A DNA stretch of 64,000 nt. Source: an uncultured Clostridia bacterium (GTDB lineage: Bacteria; Bacillota; Clostridia; CAKSNL01; HGM11501). Position 1 is the stretch's first letter, and every line of letters begins with the position of its first letter. This document shows positions 24,424 through 33,449 of this stretch, one piece after another. Location: the NCBI GenBank assembly GCA_934476235.1, contig CAKSNL010000002.1:62001-126000 (forward strand). Reading direction: 5' to 3'. A model generated the notes under the pieces. That model was not told where the DNA came from, ran no database searches, and saw only the letters and a list, made by a program, of their open reading frames with translations. The position numbers were made by a program, and so were the translations under genes.

Positions 24424-25274
24424 CTCCCGTTCACGATGTTAAGTACAGTGCCCGCAATTATGCGTCCGGCAGTCACCGGGGCGCATTTTCCCGGCAGTCC
24501 GAGAGCCCAGATAACGTGGAGCCCTTTTACCGAGGCGGACTTTATGTCAACTCCTCCGGGGCGCGAGGCGAGATCGATTATCAGGGAGTCCTGCTTTATA
24601 AGGTCCAAGATATCGCCTTCAAGCACACGGGCGGGAGCTGTATTTATTATAAGGTCAAAAGAGCCGATCTTATCTTTAAGCTCTGAAGGAAATATGGGCT
24701 CGCAGCCCGAAACGGAGCACCATGCGAGCGAATCCGGGTTTCTTGTGCTGACGGATACGAAGGAGCCTAATGACGAAAGCATCGGGATGAGCGCACGCGC
24801 AATTCTGCCGTAGCCGATGATTAAGACCCTGGAGCCCGAAACGGTAACCGGCATTTCGCGCATGGCAATCTCAAGCGCGCCCTCGGCGGTGGGGACAGAG
24901 TTTCTTATCTGAAGCTCCTCCGAGTCGTAATAGTCGTGAAGACGGATGTTTTTCTCCTTCGCGAGGTCATAAAACTCGCCGGATAAAAGCCCGCCCGCGA
25001 CAATTGAATTTTTCGGAACAAGAGTGAAAAAATCCTTTACCGAAAGACTGCGGCGCGAAAGCGGAGCGCTTATTAATGAGTGCTCGTCGGACGCGGGAAG
25101 CCCTAAAATATAGCAGTCGGAATAGGGGAACGCGTCGCGCTTTTCACTGTCGGATAAGACAGGAGCGTCGTCTAACAAAAAAGTGTCGGCATCAAAGCCT
25201 TTTTCCTTGATATAGCGGCATGCGAAAGCGCTTCGCAGGTCGCCGCCCAGAAGGGTAAATTTAAGCTTATTCAT
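24420..25274 (-). CDS. dpaA: Dipicolinate synthase subunit A (SpoVFA)
   Basis: A 284-residue protein with an N-terminal catalytic part and a C-terminal NAD(P)-binding Rossmann domain (VLIIGYGRIARALIPMLSSLGSFVSVSTR near residue 150). The segment DLIINTAPARVLEGDIL followed by LIIDLASRPGGVD is typical of DpaA. It reduces the heterocyclic product of dihydrodipicolinate to dipicolinate with DpaB. The ATG has GGAGGTG upstream. It is the first gene of a two-gene sporulation operon. Confidence 0.94.
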   Translation of the reverse strand: MNKLKFTLLGGDLRSAFACRYIKEKGFDADTFLLDDAPVLSDSEKRDAFPYSDCYILGLPASDEHSLISAPLSRRSLSVKDFFTLVPKNSIVAGGLLSGEFYDLAKEKNIRLHDYYDSEELQIRNSVPTAEGALEIAMREMPVTVSGSRVLIIGYGRIARALIPMLSSLGSFVSVSTRNPDSLAWCSVSGCEPIFPSELKDKIGSFDLIINTAPARVLEGDILDLIKQDSLIIDLASRPGGVDIKSASVKGLHVIWALGLPGKCAPVTAGRIIAGTVLNIVNGR

Positions 25275-25297
25275 TTTATTGGCACCTCCGATACTAT

Positions 25298-25325
25298 TAT
25301 ATTATGCAGAGGCGGAAAATTCGTG
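25298..25325 (-). promoter_or_regulatory. Possible mother-cell sigma promoter of dpaA-dpaB
   Basis: On the minus strand CATAATATA (complement of 25298-25306) fits the sigma-E/sigma-K -10 form CATANNNTA. A CAC motif, the weak sigma-K -35, lies 16 bases upstream. No good sigma-A promoter was seen. Confidence 0.35.
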
Positions 25326-25346
25326 AAAATGCCGGGCAAAAAATTA

Positions 25347-25375
25347 TTGACTTTTTTATTCTGAAAGTATATAAT
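25347..25375 (+). promoter_or_regulatory. Sigma-A promoter of guaB
   Basis: TTGACT at 25347-25352, a 17-base spacer and TATAAT at 25370-25375, about 35 bases ahead of guaB. No guanine riboswitch fits in the short leader. Confidence 0.8.
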
Positions 25376-25409
25376 CAAAGAAATACCTAAAAATACAAGG
25401 AGGATAATT

Positions 25410-26915
25410 ATGGCGTTTTATTTTGAAGAACCATCGAGAACTTTCAGTGAGTACCTGCTTGTGCCGGGATATTCGTCAAAGGAGTGTCTGCCGGCGAACG
25501 TGTCGTTAAAGACTCCGCTTGTGAAATTCAAAAAGGGAGAGACCTCTAAGATAACATTGAATATTCCCATGGTATCGGCAATCATGCAGTCGGTTTCCAA
25601 TGACACTTTGGCGGTTGCGCTTGCCAAGGAAGGCGGAATTTCGTTTATTTACGGCTCGCAGTCGGTCGAGTCGGAGGCTGAAATGGTGCGCCGCGTGAAA
25701 AACCACAAGGCGGGCTTTGTTGTGAGCGATTCCAACGTTAAGCCGGACGCGACGATGGCGGACGTTGTCGCGTTAAAGGCAAAGACCGGTCACTCCACCG
25801 TCGCGGTAACGGATGACGGAACGGCAACGGGCAAGCTTTTGGGAATCGTGACGAGCAGGGATTACAGAGTCAGCAGAATGGATCCCGAAACGAAGGTTGC
25901 GACGTTTATGACGCCTTTTGAACACCTTGTCTATGCGAAAAACGGAATCAGCTTAAAAGAGGCGAACGACATCATATGGGACAATAAGGTAAACTCCCTT
26001 CCTATAATAGATGAGGACGGAAATCTTGTCTGCATGGTATTCAGAAAAGACTATGACTTTCACAAGAGCAACCCGACCGAGCTTTTGGACTCCTCCAAGC
26101 GCTTAATGGTCGGCGCCGGAATCAACACGCGCGACTATGCCGAGAGAGTGCCGGCGCTTGTCGAGGCGGGAGCGGACGTTCTTTGTATCGACTCCTCCGA
26201 GGGCTACTCCGAGTGGCAGAAGGAAACGATAGACTTTATCAGAAATAAGTACGGCGATTCTGTCTTGGTCGGCGCCGGAAACGTTATCGACCGTGATGGA
26301 TTTATGTACCTTGCCGAGTGCGGAGCGGACTTTATAAAGGTCGGCATCGGCGGCGGCTCTATCTGCATCACGAGAGAGCAGAAGGGCATCGGGCGCGGTC
26401 AGGCGTCCGCTGTCATTGAGGTTGCAAAGGCGAGGGACGAGTATTTTGAAAAGACCGGCGTTTACATTCCGATCTGCTCCGACGGCGGAATCGTTCACGA
26501 TTATCACATCACCCTTGCTCTTGCAATGGGAGCGGACTTCGTTATGATGGGAAGATATTTCTCCGGATTTGACGAGAGCCCCACGAACAAGATATCAATC
26601 AACGGAAGCTTCGTTAAGGAGTACTGGGGCGAAGGCTCCAACCGCGCGAGAAACTGGCAGCGCTATGACCTCGGCGGAGATAAAAAGCTTTCGTTCGAAG
26701 AAGGCGTTGATTCCTATGTTCCTTATGCGGGACCCTTAAAGGACAATGTAACAAAGACGCTTTCAAAGGTCCGTTCAACGATGTGCAACTGCGGAGCGCT
26801 CGATATTCCCACGCTCCAGAAGGAAGCAAAGCTCACTCTCGTTTCGGCAACGAGCATTATAGAGGGCGGCGCGCACGATGTTATGTTAAAGGATTCCTCC
26901 AGAGCACAGAGATAA
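25410..26915 (+). CDS. guaB: IMP dehydrogenase
   Basis: A 501-residue enzyme oxidising IMP to XMP, the first step of GMP synthesis. The (beta/alpha)8 barrel is interrupted by two CBS domains (about residues 100-220, with LGIVTSRDYRVS and CMVFRKDYDFH). The catalytic Cys is in GIGGGSICITREQKGIGRGQ near residue 320, and the phosphate-site segment CSDGGIVHDYH follows. It is preceded by AAGGAGG. It is a single-gene unit with its own promoter. Confidence 0.96.
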   Translation: MAFYFEEPSRTFSEYLLVPGYSSKECLPANVSLKTPLVKFKKGETSKITLNIPMVSAIMQSVSNDTLAVALAKEGGISFIYGSQSVESEAEMVRRVKNHKAGFVVSDSNVKPDATMADVVALKAKTGHSTVAVTDDGTATGKLLGIVTSRDYRVSRMDPETKVATFMTPFEHLVYAKNGISLKEANDIIWDNKVNSLPIIDEDGNLVCMVFRKDYDFHKSNPTELLDSSKRLMVGAGINTRDYAERVPALVEAGADVLCIDSSEGYSEWQKETIDFIRNKYGDSVLVGAGNVIDRDGFMYLAECGADFIKVGIGGGSICITREQKGIGRGQASAVIEVAKARDEYFEKTGVYIPICSDGGIVHDYHITLALAMGADFVMMGRYFSGFDESPTNKISINGSFVKEYWGEGSNRARNWQRYDLGGDKKLSFEEGVDSYVPYAGPLKDNVTKTLSKVRSTMCNCGALDIPTLQKEAKLTLVSATSIIEGGAHDVMLKDSSRAQR

Positions 26916-27200
26916 AAGGGAATGTAAAAACGCATACCGACCGCGGTCTGCGTTGAAAATTAATTTTATAGGCTTTTGAGGTTTTGTACTCGGTTTAAGC
27001 GGTTTTAAGAGAAAAAATTGTCTGATGACAAATTTTAATATGCAGACCGCTCTTCGCAAACCTCACCGCTCGTAGTACTTAGTACAACTTCGGGTTTCCG
27101 AAAAGCACGGCTAAAAGCCGTGCTTTTTGTTCGGTTTGCAAACTCTGCACGCATTTTTTTCATCCTCCTGACTCTTTTTATATCCTCTTTTTCTGCTCTT
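26916..27200. other. Intergenic region with nested inverted repeats and a terminator-like hairpin
   Basis: There is no convincing gene. AACGCA...TGCGTT encloses a GACCGCGGTC palindrome at about 26930-26956. Further on, TGCAGA/TCTGCA (27041-27046 with 27144-27149) and GCAAACC/GGTTTGC (27056-27062 with 27133-27139) enclose a strong hairpin AAAAGCACGGCT/AGCCGTGCTTTT (27101-27127) that ends in T5. The nested layout suggests a structured RNA or a small repeated element. Confidence 0.55.
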
Positions 27201-27204
27201 TTAC

Positions 27205-27233
27205 TTGACAAAACATGCAAAAAAGAATAAAAT
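27205..27233 (+). promoter_or_regulatory. Sigma-A promoter of hisS-aspS
   Basis: TTGACA at 27205-27210, a 17-base spacer and TAAAAT at 27228-27233. The leader to the GTG start is only about 35 bases, so no T-box control fits. Confidence 0.8.
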
Positions 27234-27275
27234 TAATAAGATAGGATTATTATCGAAAAAAGAGGGGGTCAAAAA

Positions 27276-28526
27276 GTGATTAAGAGACCTAAGGGCACGC
27301 TGGATATAATGCCAGAAGAAATCAGCAAATGGAAATTTGTGAGAGGGAAGTTTGCCGACGTGTGCAGCCGATTCGGATTTAAGGAGATCTGCACGCCGGT
27401 TTTTGAATATACCGAGCTTTTCTCCCGCGGGGTCGGCGATACGACGGACGTGGTGCAGAAGGAGATGTATACCTTTTCCGACAAGGGTGACAGAAGCATT
27501 ACTCTCCGCCCCGAAGGAACCGCCGGCGCGGCGAGAGCTTTTCTGGAGGACGGCATATATGCAAAGAGCCCCATTATAAAGCTTTTTTATGACATTTCGT
27601 GCTACCGCCACGAGAAGCCGCAGGCGGGAAGATTAAGAGAATTTCACCAGCTCGGAATCGAGGCGTACGGCGCAAAGGGACCGGGGATTGACGCGGAAAT
27701 AATTTCGCTCGCCGCGCTCTTTTTGTCCGAACTTTCAATTAAAAACATCACGATAAACATAAACTCTATCGGATGTCCCGAGTGCAGAAGGAAATATAAC
27801 GAGATTTTAAGGGATTATCTTAAAAAATATGAGGACGAGCTTTGCGACACATGCAAGGGCAGGATGGTTAAAAACCCCTTAAGGGTGCTTGACTGTAAGA
27901 GCCCCGTCTGCGGAAAAATTGCAGAGGGTGCGCCGAAGCTTATCGACTACATATGCGACGGGTGCAGGGAGCATTTTGATGGCGTTAAGTCGTCGCTTAC
28001 CGACCTCGGTATCCCCTATAACTTAGATCCCACGATAGTCAGAGGGCTTGACTATTACACCAAGACGGTGTTCGAGATAAAAACGGGACTTGACATCGGA
28101 TCGCAGAGGACCATCTGCGGGGGCGGGCGATATGACGGGCTTATTGAGACCATCGGCGGCGATCCGACTCCCGGAATCGGCTTTGCCATGGGAATTGAGC
28201 GCCTCTTAATTGTTATGGAGGCGGAAAAAGCGCCTCTTCCCGAGGAGGAGAAGACCGCGCTTTTTATCGGTCATATCGGAGAGAATGCGGAAAAGTACGC
28301 GGAAAAGTTAGTCTATGAATTAAGAAAAAAGGGAATCAGCGCGGAAACGGAGCTTTTGGGACGCAGCGTTAAGGCGCAGATGAAATATGCCGACAAGATC
28401 GGCGCGCGCTACTCGGTAATAATCGGGGACGATGAAATTGCCGGCGGCGTGTTAAGGCTTAAAAATATGCAGACGGGCGAAACGAAAAACGTGAGCGCGG
28501 ATGAGATTGATAAGGAGATTGTGTAA
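27276..28526 (+). CDS. hisS: Histidine--tRNA ligase
   Basis: A 416-residue class II synthetase. Motif 1 lies near the N-terminus (PKGTLDIMPEEISKW), motif 2 is FYDISCYRHEKPQAGRLREFHQLGIEAYG, and the histidine-specific signature is VRGLDYYTKTVFEI. Motif 3 is GIGFAMGIERLL, followed by the C-terminal anticodon-binding domain. The start is a GTG with AGAGGGGG upstream. It is directly followed by aspS, one base apart, a usual clostridial pair. Confidence 0.97.
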   Translation: MIKRPKGTLDIMPEEISKWKFVRGKFADVCSRFGFKEICTPVFEYTELFSRGVGDTTDVVQKEMYTFSDKGDRSITLRPEGTAGAARAFLEDGIYAKSPIIKLFYDISCYRHEKPQAGRLREFHQLGIEAYGAKGPGIDAEIISLAALFLSELSIKNITININSIGCPECRRKYNEILRDYLKKYEDELCDTCKGRMVKNPLRVLDCKSPVCGKIAEGAPKLIDYICDGCREHFDGVKSSLTDLGIPYNLDPTIVRGLDYYTKTVFEIKTGLDIGSQRTICGGGRYDGLIETIGGDPTPGIGFAMGIERLLIVMEAEKAPLPEEEKTALFIGHIGENAEKYAEKLVYELRKKGISAETELLGRSVKAQMKYADKIGARYSVIIGDDEIAGGVLRLKNMQTGETKNVSADEIDKEIV

Positions 28527-28527
28527 T

Positions 28528-30294
28528 ATGGAATTAATGGGGAACATGAAAAGAACCTGCTACTGCGCAGAGCTTTCGAAGGACGATATCGGAAAAGAAG
28601 TCACAGTTATGGGCTGGGCGGGAAAGGTCAGAGATTTGGGCTCACTTAAGTTTATCGACCTTCGCGACAGGAGCGGAATAGTTCAGCTCTTTGCGGACGA
28701 TTCTTCTCCCGAGATTGCCGAGAAAGCAGCGTCCGTCAAGCTTGAATATGTGCTTGCAGCGAAGGGCATTGTGCAAAAGCGCGGCGGAGCGGTAAATGAG
28801 AACATTCCCACCGGCGAGATAGAAGTGAAAATTACCGAGCTTAGGATACTCTCCAAGGCGGACACGACTCCCTTTGTCGTTGAGGATGACGTTAAAGCGA
28901 AGGACGAACTGAGATTAAAATACCGCTATCTTGATTTGAGACGTCCGTCGATGCAGAAGCAGCTTATCGACAGGCACAAGATAACGAGAATCGCAAGAGA
29001 ATATTATGACGAAAACGGCTTTATCGAGATAGAGACTCCGTATCTTATCAAGAGCACGCCCGAAGGCGCGAGAGACTATCTTGTTCCCAGCCGTGTGCAT
29101 AAGGGGTGCTTCTATGCGCTTCCGCAGTCGCCCCAGTTATACAAGCAGCTTTTGATGCTTGCGGGAATGGACAGGTACATGCAGATAGTGCGCTGTTTCA
29201 GAGACGAGGACCTGCGCGCCGACCGCCAGCCCGAGTTTACCCAGCTTGACCTTGAGATGTCGTTCGTTTCGGAGGACGACGTTATGACAATAAACGAAGG
29301 ATTCTTAAAAAAGCTCATGCATGAACACAAGGGAATTGACATTGAGACACCGTTCCCCAGAATGACCTGGCAGGAGGCGATGGACCGTTACGGCTCGGAC
29401 AAGCCCGACACCAGATTCGGCATGGAGCTTTGCGACATTACGGACTGCGTGCGAGATATGGATTTCGTTGTGTTCAAAAGTGCGATCGAGGCGGGCGGAA
29501 GCGTCAGAGCGATAAGCACAGAGGGTCACTCCTTCAGCAGAAAAGAGATCGACCATTTAACCGAGTTTGTAAAGACCTACAAGGCAAAGGGACTTGTATA
29601 CATCACATTCGGCGAGGATGGCGTGAAGAGCTCGGCGTCCAAATTCTTAACGGACGATGTGCTTGAAAAGATAAAGGAAAAGACCGGCGCGAAGACGGGC
29701 GACACGCTCTTTATCGTTGCCGATAAAAATAAGATTGTTTATGACGCTCTCGGCGCGCTGCGCTGCGAGGTAGGAAAAAGAGCCGGAGTTATTGATAAGG
29801 ACAAGTTCAATTTCCTTTGGGTAACCGAGTTCCCGCTTTTGGAGTGGAGCGAGGAGGACGAGCGCTTCTATGCGATGCACCACCCCTTCACCGCGCCGAT
29901 GGACGAGGATATAGAATATATCGAGTCTGACCCCGGCAGAGTGAGAGCGAGAGCGTACGACATCGTGTTAAACGGAGTCGAGCTCGGCGGAGGAAGCATC
30001 AGAATCAACAATTCCGAGCTTCAGGACAGAATGTTTAAATGCCTCGGATTTACAGAGGAGGAGGCACAGGTCCGTTTCGGATTCTTGATAAATGCATTCC
30101 GTTTCGGCGCTCCGCCTCACGGAGGAATGGCGTACGGTCTTGACAGACTGTGCATGCTCATTCAGGGGCTTGACAATATAAGGGACGTTATCGCGTTCCC
30201 GAAGGTTCAGAATGCGTCCGAACTTATGTCGAACGCACCGGACGGGGTTGACCCGGCACAGCTTAAAGAGCTTCATATAGCTATCACGGACTGA
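28528..30294 (+). CDS. aspS: Aspartate--tRNA ligase
   Basis: A 588-residue bacterial-type AspRS. It has the N-terminal OB-fold anticodon domain (VTVMGWAGKVRDLGSLKFIDLRDRSGIVQLF), motif 1, motif 2 (YMQIVRCFRDEDLRADRQPEFTQLD), the bacterial GAD insertion domain (about 290-420) and motif 3 (GGMAYGLDRLCMLI). The ATG at 28528 is chosen for AAGGAG ten bases upstream. The last codons of hisS overlap the ribosome site, so the pair is coupled. Confidence 0.97.
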   Translation: MELMGNMKRTCYCAELSKDDIGKEVTVMGWAGKVRDLGSLKFIDLRDRSGIVQLFADDSSPEIAEKAASVKLEYVLAAKGIVQKRGGAVNENIPTGEIEVKITELRILSKADTTPFVVEDDVKAKDELRLKYRYLDLRRPSMQKQLIDRHKITRIAREYYDENGFIEIETPYLIKSTPEGARDYLVPSRVHKGCFYALPQSPQLYKQLLMLAGMDRYMQIVRCFRDEDLRADRQPEFTQLDLEMSFVSEDDVMTINEGFLKKLMHEHKGIDIETPFPRMTWQEAMDRYGSDKPDTRFGMELCDITDCVRDMDFVVFKSAIEAGGSVRAISTEGHSFSRKEIDHLTEFVKTYKAKGLVYITFGEDGVKSSASKFLTDDVLEKIKEKTGAKTGDTLFIVADKNKIVYDALGALRCEVGKRAGVIDKDKFNFLWVTEFPLLEWSEEDERFYAMHHPFTAPMDEDIEYIESDPGRVRARAYDIVLNGVELGGGSIRINNSELQDRMFKCLGFTEEEAQVRFGFLINAFRFGAPPHGGMAYGLDRLCMLIQGLDNIRDVIAFPKVQNASELMSNAPDGVDPAQLKELHIAITD

Positions 30295-30328
30295 TAAGCT
30301 TTTTAAAATCGGAGGGACTAAATAAAGT

Positions 30329-31300
30329 ATGATTGAAGTAAAAAATCTGTCAAAGAGCTTCGGCAAAACGAAGGTGCTCGACAACATCACCTTCAGAGTC
30401 GGAAAGGGAGAGGTAATGGGCTTTCTTGGCGCAAACGGCGCCGGAAAAAGCACCACGATGAACATCATAACGGGCTATCTGTCGTCAAACCGGGGGACGG
30501 TTTTGATTGACGGGATAGATGTGCTTTTAAACCCCAAGGAGGCGAAAAAGCACATAGGCTACCTTCCGGAAAAACCTCCGCTATATCCGAATATGACGGT
30601 TCGGGAATACCTTGATTTTGTGTTCGGGTTAAAGGGCGTTAAGCTTTCCGATAAGGCGAAAAAAGGCGAAAAGAGCGAAAAGCAGCTCCATATCGACGAG
30701 ATTTGCGTAAAATGCGGAATTGACGGAGTTTACGAAAGACTTATAAGGAATCTCTCCAAGGGCTACCGCCAGAGAGTCGGGCTTGCCCAGGCGCTTATCG
30801 GAAATCCCGAGGTACTTATTTTGGACGAGCCGACGGTAGGGCTTGACCCGGTTCAGATAATCGAGATCAGAAACCTTATCCGTGAGCTCGGAAAAGAACA
30901 CACGGTAATTTTAAGCTCGCATATTTTGTCCGAGGTCAGCGCCGTGTGCGAAAAAGTTATTATAATCCAGAAAGGGCGCATTGCCGCGGCGGCGGTCACC
31001 GAAAAGCTCATTTCGGAGTTTGAGGACGAAAAGAGGCTTAGGCTTAAGGCTGAGGGCAGCGCCGAGGATATCATGAAGATACTGACCTCTACCGGCGGAG
31101 TCGAGTCGATGGAGGATGTGTCAGAGGGTGCTGAAGCTGCCGAAATCATAATACATACGAGCAGGGACGCACGGTGCCGCATTATGGAGCGGCTTGCCGA
31201 AAAGGAAGTGCGCGTCATCAGGTTCGGGCTTGACACTTTGAGCCTTGAGGATATTTTCTTAAAATATGTGGGAGGCGAAAAAGATGAGAGCAATTTATAA
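30329..31300 (+). CDS. ABC transporter ATP-binding protein (GldA/Nos-type)
   Basis: A 323-residue ABC ATPase: Walker A GANGAGKSTT, signature LSKGYRQRVGLAQAL, Walker B VLILDEPTVGLDP, and a C-terminal extension of about 90 residues like those of multidrug/gliding-type exporters. It opens a four-gene run with an ABC-2 permease, a GldG-like auxiliary protein and a DUF4340 protein. The transported substrate is unknown. It lies about 35 bases after aspS with GGAGGG upstream, so it may be read through from hisS-aspS. Confidence 0.93.
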   Translation: MIEVKNLSKSFGKTKVLDNITFRVGKGEVMGFLGANGAGKSTTMNIITGYLSSNRGTVLIDGIDVLLNPKEAKKHIGYLPEKPPLYPNMTVREYLDFVFGLKGVKLSDKAKKGEKSEKQLHIDEICVKCGIDGVYERLIRNLSKGYRQRVGLAQALIGNPEVLILDEPTVGLDPVQIIEIRNLIRELGKEHTVILSSHILSEVSAVCEKVIIIQKGRIAAAAVTEKLISEFEDEKRLRLKAEGSAEDIMKILTSTGGVESMEDVSEGAEAAEIIIHTSRDARCRIMERLAEKEVRVIRFGLDTLSLEDIFLKYVGGEKDESNL

Positions 31301-31991
31301 AAGAGAGCTCGGGAACTATTTGAATAACCCCATGGGTTATGTCTTTTTAGGCATATTCATTTTAATGTTCTCGGGGATATTCTGCTATTTGAACCTTTAT
31401 ACTTACACAAGCTCCGATATATCTCATACCTTCGGGGTGATGATATATCTCATGCTTTTCCTGATGCCGCTTTTGACCATGCGGCTCATTGCCGAGGAGA
31501 AGGCGGAAAAGACTGATCAGCTTCTGCTCTGCTCGCCGGTCAGCGCCGCGTCAATAGTATACGGCAAGTTTTTTGCCGCGATGACGCTTATTCTTATCGC
31601 GCTTTTATTCACCGTTCCGCACGTTGTTATCCTCTCTCTTCAGGGCAATCCCCAGATAGGGATGACGTTTTTGGCGTATTTCGGATTTTTGATTTATTCG
31701 TCTGTGTACGCTTCAATGGGAATCTTCATTTCATCGCTCACGGAAAACCAGGTCATCAGTGCGGTACTGAGCTTTGCAGTGTTCATTTTAATGCTTGCGA
31801 CGGAGCTTTTCATCGTTCCGGCAATCCAGAGCCCCGCGCTTTATGCGATTTTGGGAAGCATTTCGTTTGCGACGAGATATTCGGACTTTTCTCTCGGAAT
31901 ATTAAATATTTCATCCGTCGTTTACTATCTTTCGGTTGCGGCTCTTTTTAACTGCTTCACCGTCAGAGTGATCGAGAAAAGAAGATGGTAG
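31284..31991 (+). CDS. ABC-2 type permease (GldF-like)
   Basis: A 235-residue protein with about six membrane segments, opening MRAIYKRELGNYLNNPMGYVF. This start is typical of GldF/NosY-type ABC-2 permeases that pair with GldG. Segments include IFILMFSGIFCYLNLY, LMLFLMPLLTMRLIAEEKA and the C-terminal VVYYLSVAALFNCF. The ATG at 31284 has GGGAGG upstream and overlaps the ATPase stop by 17 bases. It probably forms the membrane channel of the exporter. Confidence 0.9.
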   Translation: MRAIYKRELGNYLNNPMGYVFLGIFILMFSGIFCYLNLYTYTSSDISHTFGVMIYLMLFLMPLLTMRLIAEEKAEKTDQLLLCSPVSAASIVYGKFFAAMTLILIALLFTVPHVVILSLQGNPQIGMTFLAYFGFLIYSSVYASMGIFISSLTENQVISAVLSFAVFILMLATELFIVPAIQSPALYAILGSISFATRYSDFSLGILNISSVVYYLSVAALFNCFTVRVIEKRRW

Positions 31992-32003
31992 GAGGTGCCT
32001 TTC

Positions 32004-33449
32004 ATGAAAGATAACAAAATGAAATTCAAAATAGAGGGCGCCGCAGTAACCGCGCTCGCAATCGCCGCGGTGATACTTTTAAACCTCATCTTTTCCGTGC
32101 TCGGCGAAAAGGTGAATTTAAAGCTTGATATGACGGGCGGCGGAGTTTTCACGCTTTCCGATGAGAGCAAGGCGGTTGCCGAAGCTGCCGGCAAGGAAAT
32201 AAATATTTACTATGCAACTAACGCCGACAACAGAAACGCGCGCTATTCCGAAATACTGGAAAACTTTGCCCGCGCGAACGATTTGATCAGCGTTAAAGAG
32301 GTGAACCTTGACACCGACCCCGGATTTTCAAGGACATATAAGATAAAAAGCTACAACAGCGTCGTTGTCGAGTGCACTCAGACGAGCAAGGTAAGAATAG
32401 TTGACAGCTCGCTTATCGAGTACAACGGGCAGAACGATAACGGAGTTATAAACACAAAGGTCAACTATCTTGAAAGCTATGTTTCCGCGGCGATACGCTA
32501 TGTTACGAGCGAAAAGCCCCTCATGGTTTATATCGCGATGGGTCACGGCGAGATAATTGAAAATTCAAGCTTTTTGGACTACCTCATGAATATGCTCTAT
32601 TCCGAGGCGATGAGCGTTAAGCTTCTGGACTTTACGACGGACTTGGTGCCCGGCGACGCGGACATGATACTTTTTGCCGGTCCCACGGCGGACTTTACGG
32701 ACGCGGACATTAAGAAGCTGGACGATTATCTTGAGGCGGGCGGAAGAGTGCAGTTTTACTCCAATCCCTCGTACTCGCTGCCCAATATAAACGCATATTT
32801 TTCGAATAACTGGGGCGCCTATATCAATAACGACTGCGTGACGGATTCCAACACCGCGTTTATTGCGTCGAGCGCTATGGGCAATTACCTGATTCCCTAT
32901 ATGAAGGAGCACGCGATAACGAGCTATCTTAAATCGGTTTCGTCCAAGCTCAGAGTGCAGGAGGGCGAGGTCAACAGTATTACAATTGCCGAGAAAAACG
33001 AGATTGAGGCAAATGTTATTGTTGCCACCAACGACTCCGGCGTTTCGATGGACAGGGAAAACTGGGTGAAAAAGAACGCAAGAGAGCCGTATAACGTTTC
33101 GGAAATGTCCGAAAAGAACATTATGGTATATCTGAGGAAGAACTCTCTTAATAATTCCGAGGCTACCTCGCGCCTTTTGCTCTGCGGTACATACTATATG
33201 TTGTTTGACCGCTACGTTGATTCCTCGTCGTCTTATGCCGACAAGGACCTTGTGGTAAAAACGATAAATTACATGTCCGGAATAGAGGACGCGCCGGTTT
33301 CCGTTTCGTCCAAAAACATTGTTCATGAAAAAATGGAAGTGCTTGAAAAGACGAAGCTTTTGACCTGCACCGTATTTTTGGCGGGCGTTATCCCGGCAAT
33401 CTTATTCGGATACGGAATATATGTATACTTAAGGAGGCGCCGCCTGTGA
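32004..33449 (+). CDS. GldG-family ABC auxiliary protein
   Basis: A 481-residue protein with an N-terminal membrane segment (about residues 12-33), a long extracellular region of the ABC-transporter auxiliary domain (KLDMTGGGVFTLSDESKAVAEA, then VYIAMGHGEIIE and MILFAGPTADFTDADIKKLDDYLEAGG) and a C-terminal membrane segment near 455-475 followed by RRRR. In Bacteroidetes GldG supports gliding; here it probably only marks an exporter or an envelope complex. The ATG at 32004 has TAGGAGG upstream. Confidence 0.85.
   Translation: MKDNKMKFKIEGAAVTALAIAAVILLNLIFSVLGEKVNLKLDMTGGGVFTLSDESKAVAEAAGKEINIYYATNADNRNARYSEILENFARANDLISVKEVNLDTDPGFSRTYKIKSYNSVVVECTQTSKVRIVDSSLIEYNGQNDNGVINTKVNYLESYVSAAIRYVTSEKPLMVYIAMGHGEIIENSSFLDYLMNMLYSEAMSVKLLDFTTDLVPGDADMILFAGPTADFTDADIKKLDDYLEAGGRVQFYSNPSYSLPNINAYFSNNWGAYINNDCVTDSNTAFIASSAMGNYLIPYMKEHAITSYLKSVSSKLRVQEGEVNSITIAEKNEIEANVIVATNDSGVSMDRENWVKKNAREPYNVSEMSEKNIMVYLRKNSLNNSEATSRLLLCGTYYMLFDRYVDSSSSYADKDLVVKTINYMSGIEDAPVSVSSKNIVHEKMEVLEKTKLLTCTVFLAGVIPAILFGYGIYVYLRRRRL

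Noticed and set aside
25376..25409. Purine riboswitch ahead of guaB
   Set aside because: The leader is too short to hold the three-way junction of a purine aptamer.
27035..27220. 61-residue minus-strand reading frame between guaB and hisS
   Set aside because: It covers nested inverted repeats, and the predicted peptide is very basic and not protein-like. Probably an artefact of a repeat.
27205..27275. T-box leader for hisS-aspS
   Set aside because: The promoter leaves only about 35 bases of leader, and no T-box sequence was seen.
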